DNA of 64,000 bases, taken from JACCXE01 sp963718605. GTDB lineage: Bacteria; Actinomycetota; Acidimicrobiia; Acidimicrobiales; JACCXE01. The DNA lies in assembly GCA_963718605.1 (NCBI GenBank), contig OY970363.1:2046001-2110000 (forward strand). The letters are read 5' to 3'. A model generated the notes under the pieces. It was not told the DNA's origin, searched no databases, and saw only the letters and a program-made list of their open reading frames with translations. The translations under genes and the position numbers were made by a program. The number at the start of each line of letters is the position of its first letter. Position 1 is the first letter of the stretch. Shown in pieces: positions 1-7,210 of this stretch.

Positions 1-187
1 TCTTCGCCGACACGCCGGCGTCCACCGCGATCGCTTCGATCGTCGTCGCGACGTATCCGTCGCTGATGAAGAGCCGCTGCGCGACTTCGAGGATGCCCCG
101 ACGCGTCGCCTCCGCCTGCGCCTGGCGACGAGCGGAGTTGTACGCACGCTTGGGCTTGACAGTCTCGCTGATTTCGCTATGGTACAA
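1..187 (-). CDS. TetR-family transcriptional regulator, N-terminal fragment
   Basis: The N-terminal 62 residues of a TetR-type repressor are visible; the gene runs off the left edge. The sequence shows a basic N-terminus, a first helix followed by FISDGYVATTIEAIA, and the start of the recognition helix (VDAGVSAK), as in TetR HTH domains. An in-frame stop lies at 188-190 and no ATG or GTG follows before the HTH, so the TTG at 185-187 is the only reasonable start. It is divergent from the methyltransferase at 230, and two 10-bp direct repeats lie between them, suggesting it controls itself and that gene. The ligand is unknown because the C-terminal domain is missing. Confidence 0.85.
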   Translation of the reverse strand, partial: MYHSEISETVKPKRAYNSARRQAQAEATRRGILEVAQRLFISDGYVATTIEAIAVDAGVSAK

Positions 188-210
188 CTAAATTCAATTA
201 GGTACTACTA
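181..210. promoter_or_regulatory. Direct-repeat operator candidate
   Basis: GGTACAACTA (181-190) and GGTACTACTA (201-210) match at 9 of 10 positions and start exactly 20 bp apart, about two helical turns, in the AT-rich gap between the divergent TetR fragment and the methyltransferase. This is a plausible binding site for the TetR protein. The left copy overlaps the TTG start of the regulator. Confidence 0.5.
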
Positions 211-229
211 AAGCGAATAGGAGAATGCC

Positions 230-1060
230 ATGAGCAACGAAGTTCGCCAGATCGTGCACGCCATGTGGAGCGGCGTCGCCGGCCAGTGGTCCGAGCGCGC
301 CGACTTTCTGGATCAGCGCGCCGCCGCGGTGACCAAAGCGCTGCTCGACGGTGCCGGCATCGAGGCGACCGACCGGGTGCTGGCCTTGGCCGATGGCCCT
401 GGCGGCACCGGACTCGCGGCTGCGGCTCTCGCGGCGGAGGTTGTGTCATCTGACATCGCGCCGTCCTACGCCGATGTCGTGACCGCGCGGGCGAAGGCGG
501 CCGGCCTCACGAACGTGACGGCAAAGGTGCTCGACCTGGAAGAGATCGCCGAACCGGACGAGTCCTTCAACGCCGTGGTGATCCGCGAAGGTCTGATGTT
601 CGCCGCCGACCCGCTGGGGGCGCTGGGCGAGATTCGCCGCGTCCTGCGAACCGACGGCCGCCTCGCCGCCGCGGTGTGGGGACCGAAGGCGGATAACCCG
701 TGGCTGGCGATCGTCATGGATGCCGTGTCGGCCCAGGTTGGTCACGAAGTTCCGCCGCCGGGAATGCCCGGTCCCTTCGCGCTGGCGGATGAACTTCGCC
801 TGGTCCAGCTGGCCCGCGACGCCGGCTTGCGCGACGTGCGCATAGAGCACGTGTCGGTTCGCTTCCACGCCCCGTCCTTCGAGGAGTGGTGGGCGCATAC
901 GTCGGCGTTGGCCGGTCCGATAGCGACGGTTGTCGCCGGCATGTCGGATGACGCACGCGCCGAACTGCTCGATCGCCTGCGCGACGCAGCGCGGCCCTAC
1001 GAGACCAGCGACGGTCTCGATATTCCTGGGCTGTCCCTCGTGTTGACCGGGCGGCGCTAG
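230..1060 (+). CDS. SAM-dependent class I methyltransferase
   Basis: A 276-residue protein with a Rossmann methyltransferase fold. A motif-I-like stretch (LALADGPGGTGLAAAAL) lies near residues 50-65, an acidic end of strand 2 (VVSSDIAPSY) near 75-85, and the motif-IV region reads VVIREGLMFAADP, followed by GEIRRVLRTDGRLAAAVWG, typical of Methyltransf_11/UbiE-like enzymes. The ATG is preceded by AGGAG at about 219-223. The substrate cannot be told. It is divergent from the TetR fragment and probably controlled by it. Its stop overlaps the stop of the convergent gene on the other strand. Confidence 0.85.
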   Translation: MSNEVRQIVHAMWSGVAGQWSERADFLDQRAAAVTKALLDGAGIEATDRVLALADGPGGTGLAAAALAAEVVSSDIAPSYADVVTARAKAAGLTNVTAKVLDLEEIAEPDESFNAVVIREGLMFAADPLGALGEIRRVLRTDGRLAAAVWGPKADNPWLAIVMDAVSAQVGHEVPPPGMPGPFALADELRLVQLARDAGLRDVRIEHVSVRFHAPSFEEWWAHTSALAGPIATVVAGMSDDARAELLDRLRDAARPYETSDGLDIPGLSLVLTGRR

Positions 1061-1428
1061 TTGGCGAGTTGCGACATGAACTGGTTGAGGTCGAAATAGT
1101 CGCGCCACGCCGCGATTTTTCCGTCCACGATTTCAAACGTGCCCATTACGGGTAGGGCGATGGTCTTGGCCTCAGAAATGAAACGGTCGACGCGCTCGGT
1201 AAGCACGGCGTTGCCGGCAGCCGCGATCGCCAGAACTTCGAACTCAACCTTGTCGACGCCCGCGCTGAACCCCTCGATGGTTGTGCGGATCGCGTCGACA
1301 CCTTGGACTGGAGCGATCGGAATGTTGTGGTAGATCGCGTCGGGCGTGAAGAACGCGAGGATCGCGTCGAGGTCGCCGGTGCTCCACGCCGCGCAAAAGT
1401 CGGTGACGATGTCGATGGGGTCGGCCAT
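1057..1428 (-). CDS. Limonene-1,2-epoxide hydrolase family protein
   Basis: A 123-residue single-domain alpha+beta barrel protein. All five residues of the limonene-epoxide-hydrolase active site appear with near-identical spacing: Tyr33 and Asn35 (YHN), Arg79 and Asp81 (RVD), and Asp110 (WRDYFD). In the Rhodococcus enzyme these are Y53, N55, R99, D101 and D132, which position and activate water for epoxide opening. An epoxide hydrolase is therefore more likely than a generic SnoaL-like protein. The natural substrate is unknown; terpene or sterol epoxides would suit the surrounding lipid catabolism. It is convergent with the methyltransferase, with overlapping stop codons. Confidence 0.8.
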   Translation of the reverse strand: MADPIDIVTDFCAAWSTGDLDAILAFFTPDAIYHNIPIAPVQGVDAIRTTIEGFSAGVDKVEFEVLAIAAAGNAVLTERVDRFISEAKTIALPVMGTFEIVDGKIAAWRDYFDLNQFMSQLAN

Positions 1429-1451
1429 GCGCGCACTTTACGGTGTCGTCC

Positions 1452-1712
1452 ATGAAGCGGGCGATCGACTGGACCTTCAGAAGTCGGGAGACCGGCAAGA
1501 TCACGATTTGGCAGATGCCGAACGTCCCGCTGTGGATCTACATCGCGGCCACGGCGCTGCACATCTTCGTGAGTTGGGACCCGCTGCGGTGGGTTGCGAC
1601 GATGGCTTTGGTCGTGTGGGCCGGACTCGAGGTCGTCAAGGGCGTCAACCCGTTCCGTCGCGGCCTCGGCGCGGTGGTACTGCTCGGAGCCTTAATGCGC
1701 CTCGTTAGGTGA
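1452..1712 (+). CDS. Small conserved membrane protein of unknown function
   Basis: An 86-residue protein starting MKRAIDWTFRSRETG, with two hydrophobic segments (about residues 25-45 and 58-80) separated by a short polar turn; the basic N-terminus and the GVNPFRRG loop suggest two membrane passes. The ATG at 1452 is chosen; a GTG three codons upstream is possible. It starts 23 bp from the divergent epoxide-hydrolase-like gene, and its last bases overlap the end of the convergent regulator at 1705. No function is recognised. Confidence 0.65.
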   Translation: MKRAIDWTFRSRETGKITIWQMPNVPLWIYIAATALHIFVSWDPLRWVATMALVVWAGLEVVKGVNPFRRGLGAVVLLGALMRLVR

Positions 1713-2013
1713 TCCCGTCGAGGAGTGCGCGTAGCGCGGCGACCTCGTCTTCGAATGCCTTCTTGCCTGACTTGGTGATCGCGACCCAGGTCTTGGGTCG
1801 CTTCTTCTCGAAGACCTTGTCCTGGCTGACGTAGCCGGCGTCCTCCAACACAGTGAGGTGGCGGGACAGATTGCCGTCGGTCAACTTGAGGATCGACCGC
1901 AGCGCGGCGAAGTCGGCCTTGGGCGCCTCGTTGAGTACGGCGAGGATGCCTAGGCGGACGCGCTGGTGCACGACGTCATCGAGGTCGAGGGACGGATGGT
2001 TCTCTTCGGTCAT
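1705..2013 (-). CDS. Winged-helix regulator (HTH_34 / MarR-PadR-like)
   Basis: A 102-residue DNA-binding protein with the pattern of HTH_34 winged-helix regulators: VRLGILAVLNEA, then FAALRSILKLTDGNLSRHL as helix-turn-helix (about residues 35-53), and the wing VSQDKVFEKKRPKTWVAIT. It is the last gene of a leftward operon of membrane proteins and overlaps the preceding gene by 4 bp (ATGA). It is the natural candidate to bind the ACTTTGCA-A-TGCAAAGT palindrome in front of the operon and so control it by feedback. The signal sensed is unknown. Confidence 0.85.
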   Translation of the reverse strand: MTEENHPSLDLDDVVHQRVRLGILAVLNEAPKADFAALRSILKLTDGNLSRHLTVLEDAGYVSQDKVFEKKRPKTWVAITKSGKKAFEDEVAALRALLDGIT

Positions 2014-2585
2014 GGACGTCGCTTGAGCGAGTCCGACGATGACGACGCAACTGCGCGACGTCGCGCCGCCACGCCGACGACAACACCGAACACGGCGCCG
2101 AGCGCGAGTGACTCGGTCGATGACGAGTGGGGGACGACGAAGACCCCCAACAACGCGACAGCAGCGAGACCCGCCGATACCAACGCGAACCACGCGTTGC
2201 GGAGCACGGCCGCTTGCGCGGCGGCGCCAGCACCGAGAATGACGAACACGCTGGCGTCGCGGGCGCTGCCGCTGAGCGCAACATCGGCGATCAGGCTCGC
2301 AACGAACACTGCGGCGGGAACGATGACGGTCGAGCGCGAAAGCGGTACGCCGAGCCCCTCGCGGGCCCGCAGCGACTTTGCGATTGTGTAGGCGCCACCG
2401 AGCATGATCACCACGGCGAGCAAGCGGCCGCTGATGGAGTGGTAGTACGCGCCGGTAACCAGCGCCGCGGCCATTGCTCCAAATACGCACAGCATGAAGT
2501 CGGCCATGCCGGGACGCATCTGCTCCTGTGCGTTGATGCTCGACCGACGCGCGGCGCGCAGGAGACGCTTGGGGTCGTCGCTCAT
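2010..2585 (-). CDS. Multi-pass membrane protein, paralogue 3 of the operon
   Basis: A 191-residue protein with about five or six hydrophobic segments after an amphipathic N-terminus (RLLRAARRSSINAQEQMRPG). It resembles the proteins at 2582 and 3317: the same N-terminal helix ending in a (T/R)PG turn, and a conserved LSGSARD loop (LDGSARD and LHGDARQ in the paralogues) before the last membrane segments. The C-terminus is Ser-rich and basic. It overlaps both neighbours by 4 bp, so translation is probably coupled. Function unknown. Confidence 0.7.
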   Translation of the reverse strand: MSDDPKRLLRAARRSSINAQEQMRPGMADFMLCVFGAMAAALVTGAYYHSISGRLLAVVIMLGGAYTIAKSLRAREGLGVPLSRSTVIVPAAVFVASLIADVALSGSARDASVFVILGAGAAAQAAVLRNAWFALVSAGLAAVALLGVFVVPHSSSTESLALGAVFGVVVGVAARRRAVASSSSDSLKRRP

Positions 2586-3127
2586 CGGTCGACCAACTGC
2601 TTGCGACCGACGAACAACGTGACAGCGATGTAGACCGCGATTAGTGAAAGGCCGATCCAGTTCGAGAATGACTGTGTCGCCTCGGCGATCAACACCGGGC
2701 CTCCGATGCCGAGCAGGATCACGCTCCGATACCGAGCGCCGACGATGATGCAACCGAGGCCGATGGTGAGGCCACCGACGATGTCCCTCGCCGAACCGTC
2801 GAGCGAAACGGCACCGACGAATGTCGCGAGCAGTACCACCGCGGCGATCGCCCATGTGAACGAGCTGATATCGCTACCGAGCGTGCGCCGCTTTCGTGCT
2901 CGGTTCAGCGCCTCGAAGGGATACCAAAGCACTGCTAGGACGAGAAATACTTTCTGGAACCCGCTCTGGTCGCTGAACGTGACAAGCCGTCCGAACGACC
3001 ACGCCGCGACGAGCAGCAAGAGCTCCGGATGACCCGGCGTGAGCGCATCGCGCACCGAAGTGCTGCTGTCTTTAACGACCTTGAGCAGGTCGGCGGCATC
3101 ATCCTCGTGCGCCGTGCGATCACTCAT
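2582..3127 (-). CDS. Multi-pass membrane protein, paralogue 2 of the operon
   Basis: A 181-residue protein with a soluble N-terminal helix (DDAADLLKVVKDSSTSVRDAL, about residues 9-29), a PELLLLVAAWSFGRL membrane segment and about four more hydrophobic stretches. The DAADLL, PEL and GRL positions and the LDGSARD loop match the protein at 3317 closely, so this is a tandem duplicate. The ATG lies inside the end of the preceding small gene (8-bp overlap). Function unknown. The soluble helix plus membrane bundle could sense something, but nothing catalytic is visible. Confidence 0.7.
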   Translation of the reverse strand: MSDRTAHEDDAADLLKVVKDSSTSVRDALTPGHPELLLLVAAWSFGRLVTFSDQSGFQKVFLVLAVLWYPFEALNRARKRRTLGSDISSFTWAIAAVVLLATFVGAVSLDGSARDIVGGLTIGLGCIIVGARYRSVILLGIGGPVLIAEATQSFSNWIGLSLIAVYIAVTLFVGRKQLVDR

Positions 3128-3320
3128 CGTCGCCTACCACCGCGCGGCGTGCGCCGACTACAGCTGTCGTCCACGTGCAGAGGCTGATGACGATCAGACT
3201 CGGACTCCAACCGATGAACAGGCCCACGGTGAACAGCCCCAGCTGGGCGCCACAACAGACGATAAGGAACCAGATGTCGGTCGGGCTTAACGACGCGACC
3301 CTGCGAGTTGCTGATGTCAT
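3120..3320 (-). CDS. Small two-TM membrane protein
   Basis: A 66-residue protein (MTSATRRVASLSPTDIWF...) with two hydrophobic segments, about residues 16-38 and 40-56, and a charged C-terminus (GDDE). It lies between two paralogous membrane protein genes and overlaps the upstream gene by 4 bp and the downstream gene by 8 bp, so it is certainly in the same translation-coupled operon. It may be a small subunit of a membrane complex formed by its neighbours. Confidence 0.65.
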   Translation of the reverse strand: MTSATRRVASLSPTDIWFLIVCCGAQLGLFTVGLFIGWSPSLIVISLCTWTTAVVGARRAVVGDDE

Positions 3321-3874
3321 GACTGTGCCCCTTTCATTGTTCGTTCCATAAGTGCCCATCCGAGTCCCATGGACCCGAACGACATCGGAGCTACGACTAC
3401 GAGAGGCCGCAAGTGGAAGATCGTCAGCGCGAACATCGCAAACCCGACCACAAGTAGCTCCCCGCTTCGATCGAGAATCGCCAGCACGAGAGCGGCGAAC
3501 ACAAACGCCAGCGCGAGGGCGAGCTGCCGGGCATCGCCGTGTAGCCCGAGTCCCACGACCGCGGACCATGCCGCCAGCCCGCCGGCGAAGAACCACGCCC
3601 GGTTGTCGACCTCCGCGCCGAGGCTCCGGCGACGGTTGACCCACACGGCTGTGTCGATAACGAGCGCCACCGCACCCATCACTACGGACGTCTTCACGAA
3701 TGACGTCTCCCGTTGTATCGACGGAAGGCGGCCGACCGACCACCCCGCAAACAAGAAGAACAGCTCGGGCAGGCCAGGCCGCAGGATCTGGCGCGCTGCC
3801 TTGCTGTGCGTGCCGACGACGCCGAGCAGATCAGCGGCGTCCTCGCGCTTTGCATCCGTGAAGTCCTCTGCCAT
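3317..3874 (-). CDS. Multi-pass membrane protein, paralogue 1 and first gene of operon
   Basis: A 185-residue protein starting MAEDFTDAKREDAADLL, with a soluble N-terminal helix, a PELFFLFAGWSVGRL membrane segment, an RRRSLGAEVD loop and four or so further hydrophobic stretches including the LHGDARQ loop shared with the two downstream paralogues. A longer frame exists, but the upstream ATG would lie inside the operator, so the ATG at 3872-3874 is preferred. Its start is only 7 bp from the 17-bp palindrome, so repressor binding there would block initiation directly. Function unknown. Confidence 0.7.
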   Translation of the reverse strand: MAEDFTDAKREDAADLLGVVGTHSKAARQILRPGLPELFFLFAGWSVGRLPSIQRETSFVKTSVVMGAVALVIDTAVWVNRRRSLGAEVDNRAWFFAGGLAAWSAVVGLGLHGDARQLALALAFVFAALVLAILDRSGELLVVGFAMFALTIFHLRPLVVVAPMSFGSMGLGWALMERTMKGAQS

Positions 3875-3881
3875 GCCCAGT

Positions 3882-3898
3882 ACTTTGCAATGCAAAGT
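3882..3898. promoter_or_regulatory. 17-bp palindromic operator of the membrane-protein operon
   Basis: ACTTTGCA-A-TGCAAAGT is a perfect inverted repeat with 8-bp arms around one central base. It stands 7 bp in front of the first gene of the leftward operon. Its symmetry fits a homodimeric winged-helix protein such as the one encoded at the operon's end. No second copy was noticed in the window. Confidence 0.8.
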
Positions 3899-3956
3899 GA
3901 ACGATGTCAAGAGGGAGTTTTGCGCCGATGACGGAGCGGGGTTCTCGGCGTATAGT

Positions 3957-3970
3957 TAGAACCCGTTCTT
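3957..3970. promoter_or_regulatory. KstR-like operator candidate
   Basis: TTAGAACCCGTTCT lies 40 bp before the amidohydrolase start. It matches the published mycobacterial KstR pattern TnnAACnnGTTnnA except at the last base (T). The core AGAAC-CC-GTTCT is a perfect inverted repeat. It directly abuts the second operator-like element at 3971. No KstR gene is in the window, so binding is inferred. Confidence 0.5.
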
Positions 3971-3986
3971 CTAACACTCGTGTCAC
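3971..3986 (+). promoter_or_regulatory. Shared 16-bp operator motif, copy 1 (CTAACAC-TC-GTGTCAC)
   Basis: This is one of five near-identical 16-bp elements in front of catabolic genes (others at 22151, 40494, 55511 and 61430). This copy reads CTAACACTCGTGTCAC towards the amidohydrolase at 4011 and ends 24 bp before its start. It is more symmetric than the other four copies, since its right half is GTGTCAC. The overlap of regulatory signals here suggests two repressors acting on one promoter. Confidence 0.6.
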
Positions 3987-4010
3987 TTACGCCTCCCAGG
4001 GGGAAACGCA

Positions 4011-5207
4011 ATGCCGTCACGCCAGCTCGACTTCCCGGTCTTTGATGTCGACAACCACATGTACGAGACGCCTGACGCGCTCACGAAGCACCTGCCGGAG
4101 CAGTACGCCGGCATCGTCAAATACGTGCAGGTCGAGGGCCGCACGAAGATCGCGTTGCGCGGTCGCATCAGCGACTACATCCCGAACCCGACCTTCGAAA
4201 AGGTCGCGGCGCCCGGCGCGCAAGAGGAGTACTTCAAGAGCGGCAACAAGGATGGCAAGAGCCGTCGCGAGATCATGGGCAAAGCGATTGCGGCACCGCC
4301 GGCGTTTCGCGAGCCCGGTGCGCGCCTCGAGTTGATGGACGAGATCGGCCTCGACAAGGCCGTGATGTGGCCGACGCTCGCGTCGCTTGTCGAAGAGCGT
4401 TTGTGGGACGACCCCGAGGCGATCCACGCGGTGATTCACGCGCTCAACATGTGGATGGCCGAGCACTGGACGTTCAACTTCGAGAACCGCATCTTCGCTA
4501 CGCCCGTCATCACACTGCCGATCGTCGAAGAGGCGATCAAGGAACTCGAGTTCGTGCTCGAGCGCGGCGCCAAGATCATCTTGATCCGTCCCGCGCCCGT
4601 CCCCGGGTTCAAGGGTCGCCGTTCCTTCGCGCTGCCCGAGTTCGACCCGTTCTGGAAGCTCGTCGAAGAGGCCGACATCGTGGTCGGCATGCACGCGTCG
4701 GACAGCGGCTACCAGCGTTACCTCAACGAGTGGGAAGGCTTCCGCGACGACGAGTTCACGCCGTTTACCGGTAAGTCGGGCGCGTTCGAAGCGATCTGCG
4801 GCGCGCACCACCGGGCGATCATCGACACGATGGCTTCGTGTGTCGGCCACGGCCTCTGCACGCGTTTCCCGAAGCTGAAGATTGCGCCGGTCGAGAACGG
4901 GTCGGGTTGGGTGCGCACGCTGATCGACGACATGTACACCGCGTACGAGATGAACCCGCACATGTTCGACGAGCACCCCGTCGAGGTGTTCAAGCGCAAC
5001 ATCTTCGTGCATCCCTTCCACGAGGACGACCCCACCGGGCTCGTGAAGTTGCTCGGTGCCGACCGGGTGCTGTTCGGGTCCGACTTCCCGCACCCCGAGG
5101 GCATGAGCGACCCGCTGTCCTTCGTCGATTCGCTCGACGGCCTGCCGCAGGAAGACATCGAGAAGGTCATGGGCGGCAACCTGCTCAAGATGATGAACGT
5201 TGCGTAG
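4011..5207 (+). CDS. Amidohydrolase 2 family metal-dependent hydrolase
   Basis: A 398-residue TIM-barrel protein of the amidohydrolase-2 group (PF04909 type), which includes metal-dependent hydrolases and decarboxylases such as ACMSD. Visible signatures are the N-terminal strand with metal-ligand site VFDVDNHMYE (about residues 7-16, DxH-like form), a central strand GMHASDSG with a His ligand, FVHPFHEDD, and the C-terminal FGSDFPHPEG with the catalytic or metal Asp. The ATG is preceded by CAGGGGGA. It stands behind the KstR-like site and copy 1 of the shared operator, so it is probably part of the catabolic regulon. The substrate is unknown. Three paralogues occur at 20821, 34707 and 42061. 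Confidence 0.85.
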   Translation: MPSRQLDFPVFDVDNHMYETPDALTKHLPEQYAGIVKYVQVEGRTKIALRGRISDYIPNPTFEKVAAPGAQEEYFKSGNKDGKSRREIMGKAIAAPPAFREPGARLELMDEIGLDKAVMWPTLASLVEERLWDDPEAIHAVIHALNMWMAEHWTFNFENRIFATPVITLPIVEEAIKELEFVLERGAKIILIRPAPVPGFKGRRSFALPEFDPFWKLVEEADIVVGMHASDSGYQRYLNEWEGFRDDEFTPFTGKSGAFEAICGAHHRAIIDTMASCVGHGLCTRFPKLKIAPVENGSGWVRTLIDDMYTAYEMNPHMFDEHPVEVFKRNIFVHPFHEDDPTGLVKLLGADRVLFGSDFPHPEGMSDPLSFVDSLDGLPQEDIEKVMGGNLLKMMNVA

Positions 5208-5304
5208 AGCTCGCTAGGTCGCCTTCATCGGCTTCACGCCGTCTATAGAGTTAGCGACAGTCAGCGACCCCGGACCCCGGTCACTACGAGAACCGAGGGG
5301 CACC

Positions 5305-5634
5305 ATGGTTGTTTACGAATCGTTCGACGAACCTGATGACAAGCTGGTTGTCACGAGCGGCGTCACGCTGAACGTGATCGCCGTCGCGGGCGAACTCGAT
5401 GTCGCCTCGAAGCCGGCCCTCGTCGAAGCCATCGCAAACGCCCGGACCGCGGGAGCGACGTTCTTGACGCTCGACATGTCCGGCGTCACGTTCATGGACT
5501 CCTCGGGGCTCGGCGCGCTGATCGCGGCGTACACGAGCGATCCGTACGGCTCGGTGCGCGTCGTCAACCCGTCGGCCATTGTGACCCGCGTGCTCGAACT
5601 CACCGAACAGTACGAGCGCCTCACCGCTGACTGA
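5305..5634 (+). CDS. STAS-domain anti-sigma-factor antagonist
   Basis: A 109-residue SpoIIAA/RsbV-type protein. The fold pattern GVTLNVIAVAGELDVASKPAL and the phosphorylation loop FMDSSGLGALIAAY (about residues 63-76) are typical; Ser in DSSGLG is the residue phosphorylated by the cognate anti-sigma kinase in this family. The ATG has GAGGGG just upstream. No sigma factor or HATPase kinase gene lies nearby, so its partner is encoded elsewhere. It probably belongs to a general-stress or envelope partner-switching system and has no obvious link to the lipid genes around it. Confidence 0.9.
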   Translation: MVVYESFDEPDDKLVVTSGVTLNVIAVAGELDVASKPALVEAIANARTAGATFLTLDMSGVTFMDSSGLGALIAAYTSDPYGSVRVVNPSAIVTRVLELTEQYERLTAD

Positions 5635-5653
5635 CGGCGTAGCGTTCGTCTCC

Positions 5654-7210
5654 ATGTCAGATGGGGGGACGGAACCGGAGGCCTATTACGTCGGCGCGTG
5701 GGCGCAGATACGGCCGGACCATCCGGCGGTGATCATGGCGTCGTCGGGCCAGACGATTACGTACCGCGAGCTCGACGAACGGTCGAACCGGCTTGCCCGG
5801 CTTTGGTACGACCGGGGACTGCGCCGCGGCGACCACGTGGCCATCTTGTTGCACAACCAGGTCGAGTACTTCGACGCCGTGTGGGCGGCGATGCGAAGTG
5901 GCCTGTACTACACGCCGGTCAACTGGCACTTGACGGCACCGGAGGCGCGCTACATCGTTCAGGACTGCGGCGCCCGCAGCGTGGTCGCGTCCCATGCGCT
6001 CGCCGATGTCGCCGCGGACATCAAGGTCGAAGTGCCGTTGATGGTCGGCGGCGTGGCCGACGGGTGGGAGCCCTATGACGACGCGGTTGCGTCGTACCCG
6101 TCCACCGCGCTCGACGAGGAGTGGGAAGGCGCTGGCATGTTCTATTCGTCGGGCACCACCGGGGTGCCCAAGGGCATCCTGTTCCCGCTGCGCGACGCGA
6201 AGATCAGCGAGCGGTCACCGTTGATGGCGTACAAGTCGCCGATTCAAAGTGGGCCCGACACGATTTACCTGTCGCCCGCGCCGATGTACCACACGGCGCC
6301 TGTCGTTTTTTGTTCCTCGGCGCACCGCGTGGGCGCGACGACCGTCGTGATGGAGAAGTGGGATCCCGAGGACGCGCTGCGCTTCATCGAGCAGTACCGC
6401 TGCAACTCGGCGCAGTTCGTACCGACGATGTTCGTGCGCATTTTGAAGCTGCCCGACGACGTGCGCATGAAGTACGACCTGTCCTCGTTGAAGATCGTGT
6501 TCCACGCGGCCGCGCCGTGCCCGGTTGACGTGAAGCGCAAGATGATCGACTGGCTCGGCCCCATCATCTGGGAGTACTACGCCGGTTCCGAGAACGTCGG
6601 CTCCACCTTGATCTCGCCCGAGGAGTGGCTGGCCCACCCCGGCTCGGTCGGGATGCCCCGCATGTGCACCGTGCACATCTGCGACGACGACCACAACGAA
6701 CTGCCCGTCGGCGAGATCGGACGCATCTGGTTCGACACGCCGCACGCAAACTTCGCGTATCACGGTGACGAAGAGAAGACGAAGAACGCGCGCTCGCCCG
6801 AGGGTTGGTACAACCTGGGCGACGTTGGCTACCTCGACACCGACGGCTACCTCTACCTGACAGACCGCGTGTCGTTCACGATCGTCAGCGGTGGCGTGAA
6901 CATCTATCCGCAGGAAGCGGAGAACGTGTTGCTGGCGCATCCCGCAGTGGCCGACGCCGCGGTGTTCGGCGTGCCCAACGAGGAGTTCGGCGAAGAGGTG
7001 AAAGGCGTCGTGCAGTTGTTGGACGGATCGCTCGGTTCACCGGTGCTCGAGAAGGAATTGCTCGAGTTCTGCCGTTCGCGGCTGGCGGCGTTCAAGTGCC
7101 CGCGCTCCATCGACTTCATGGAAGAACTGCCGCGCCAGGACACAGGCAAGCTCTACAAGCGGTTGTTGAAGGACCGCTATTGGGGCGACCGCACCTCACG
7201 CATCGTCTGA
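5654..7210 (+). CDS. Acyl-CoA synthetase (AMP-forming), FadD-type
   Basis: A 518-residue adenylate-forming ligase that activates a carboxylic acid to its CoA ester through an acyl-AMP. The P-loop-like motif MFYSSGTTGVPKG lies near residues 160-172, the acyl/adenine-binding region YYAGSE near 310, the hinge region GWYNLGDVGYLDTDGYLYLTDR near 385-406, and the C-terminal catalytic Lys region DTGKLYKRLL near 495. It is closely related to the ligase at 59887 (shared AAPCPVD, PVNWHL and Y.GSE positions). FadD4-like is a possible label, held weakly. It is convergent with the F420-type protein at 7177, overlapping by 34 bp. Confidence 0.9.
   Translation: MSDGGTEPEAYYVGAWAQIRPDHPAVIMASSGQTITYRELDERSNRLARLWYDRGLRRGDHVAILLHNQVEYFDAVWAAMRSGLYYTPVNWHLTAPEARYIVQDCGARSVVASHALADVAADIKVEVPLMVGGVADGWEPYDDAVASYPSTALDEEWEGAGMFYSSGTTGVPKGILFPLRDAKISERSPLMAYKSPIQSGPDTIYLSPAPMYHTAPVVFCSSAHRVGATTVVMEKWDPEDALRFIEQYRCNSAQFVPTMFVRILKLPDDVRMKYDLSSLKIVFHAAAPCPVDVKRKMIDWLGPIIWEYYAGSENVGSTLISPEEWLAHPGSVGMPRMCTVHICDDDHNELPVGEIGRIWFDTPHANFAYHGDEEKTKNARSPEGWYNLGDVGYLDTDGYLYLTDRVSFTIVSGGVNIYPQEAENVLLAHPAVADAAVFGVPNEEFGEEVKGVVQLLDGSLGSPVLEKELLEFCRSRLAAFKCPRSIDFMEELPRQDTGKLYKRLLKDRYWGDRTSRIV

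Noticed and set aside
446..1136. Long open frames on the strand opposite the methyltransferase and, throughout, opposite most genes
   Set aside because: They lack any family signature, are rich in Arg, Pro and Ala, and are the usual mirror frames of GC-rich coding sequence; the opposite strand holds clearly conserved genes.
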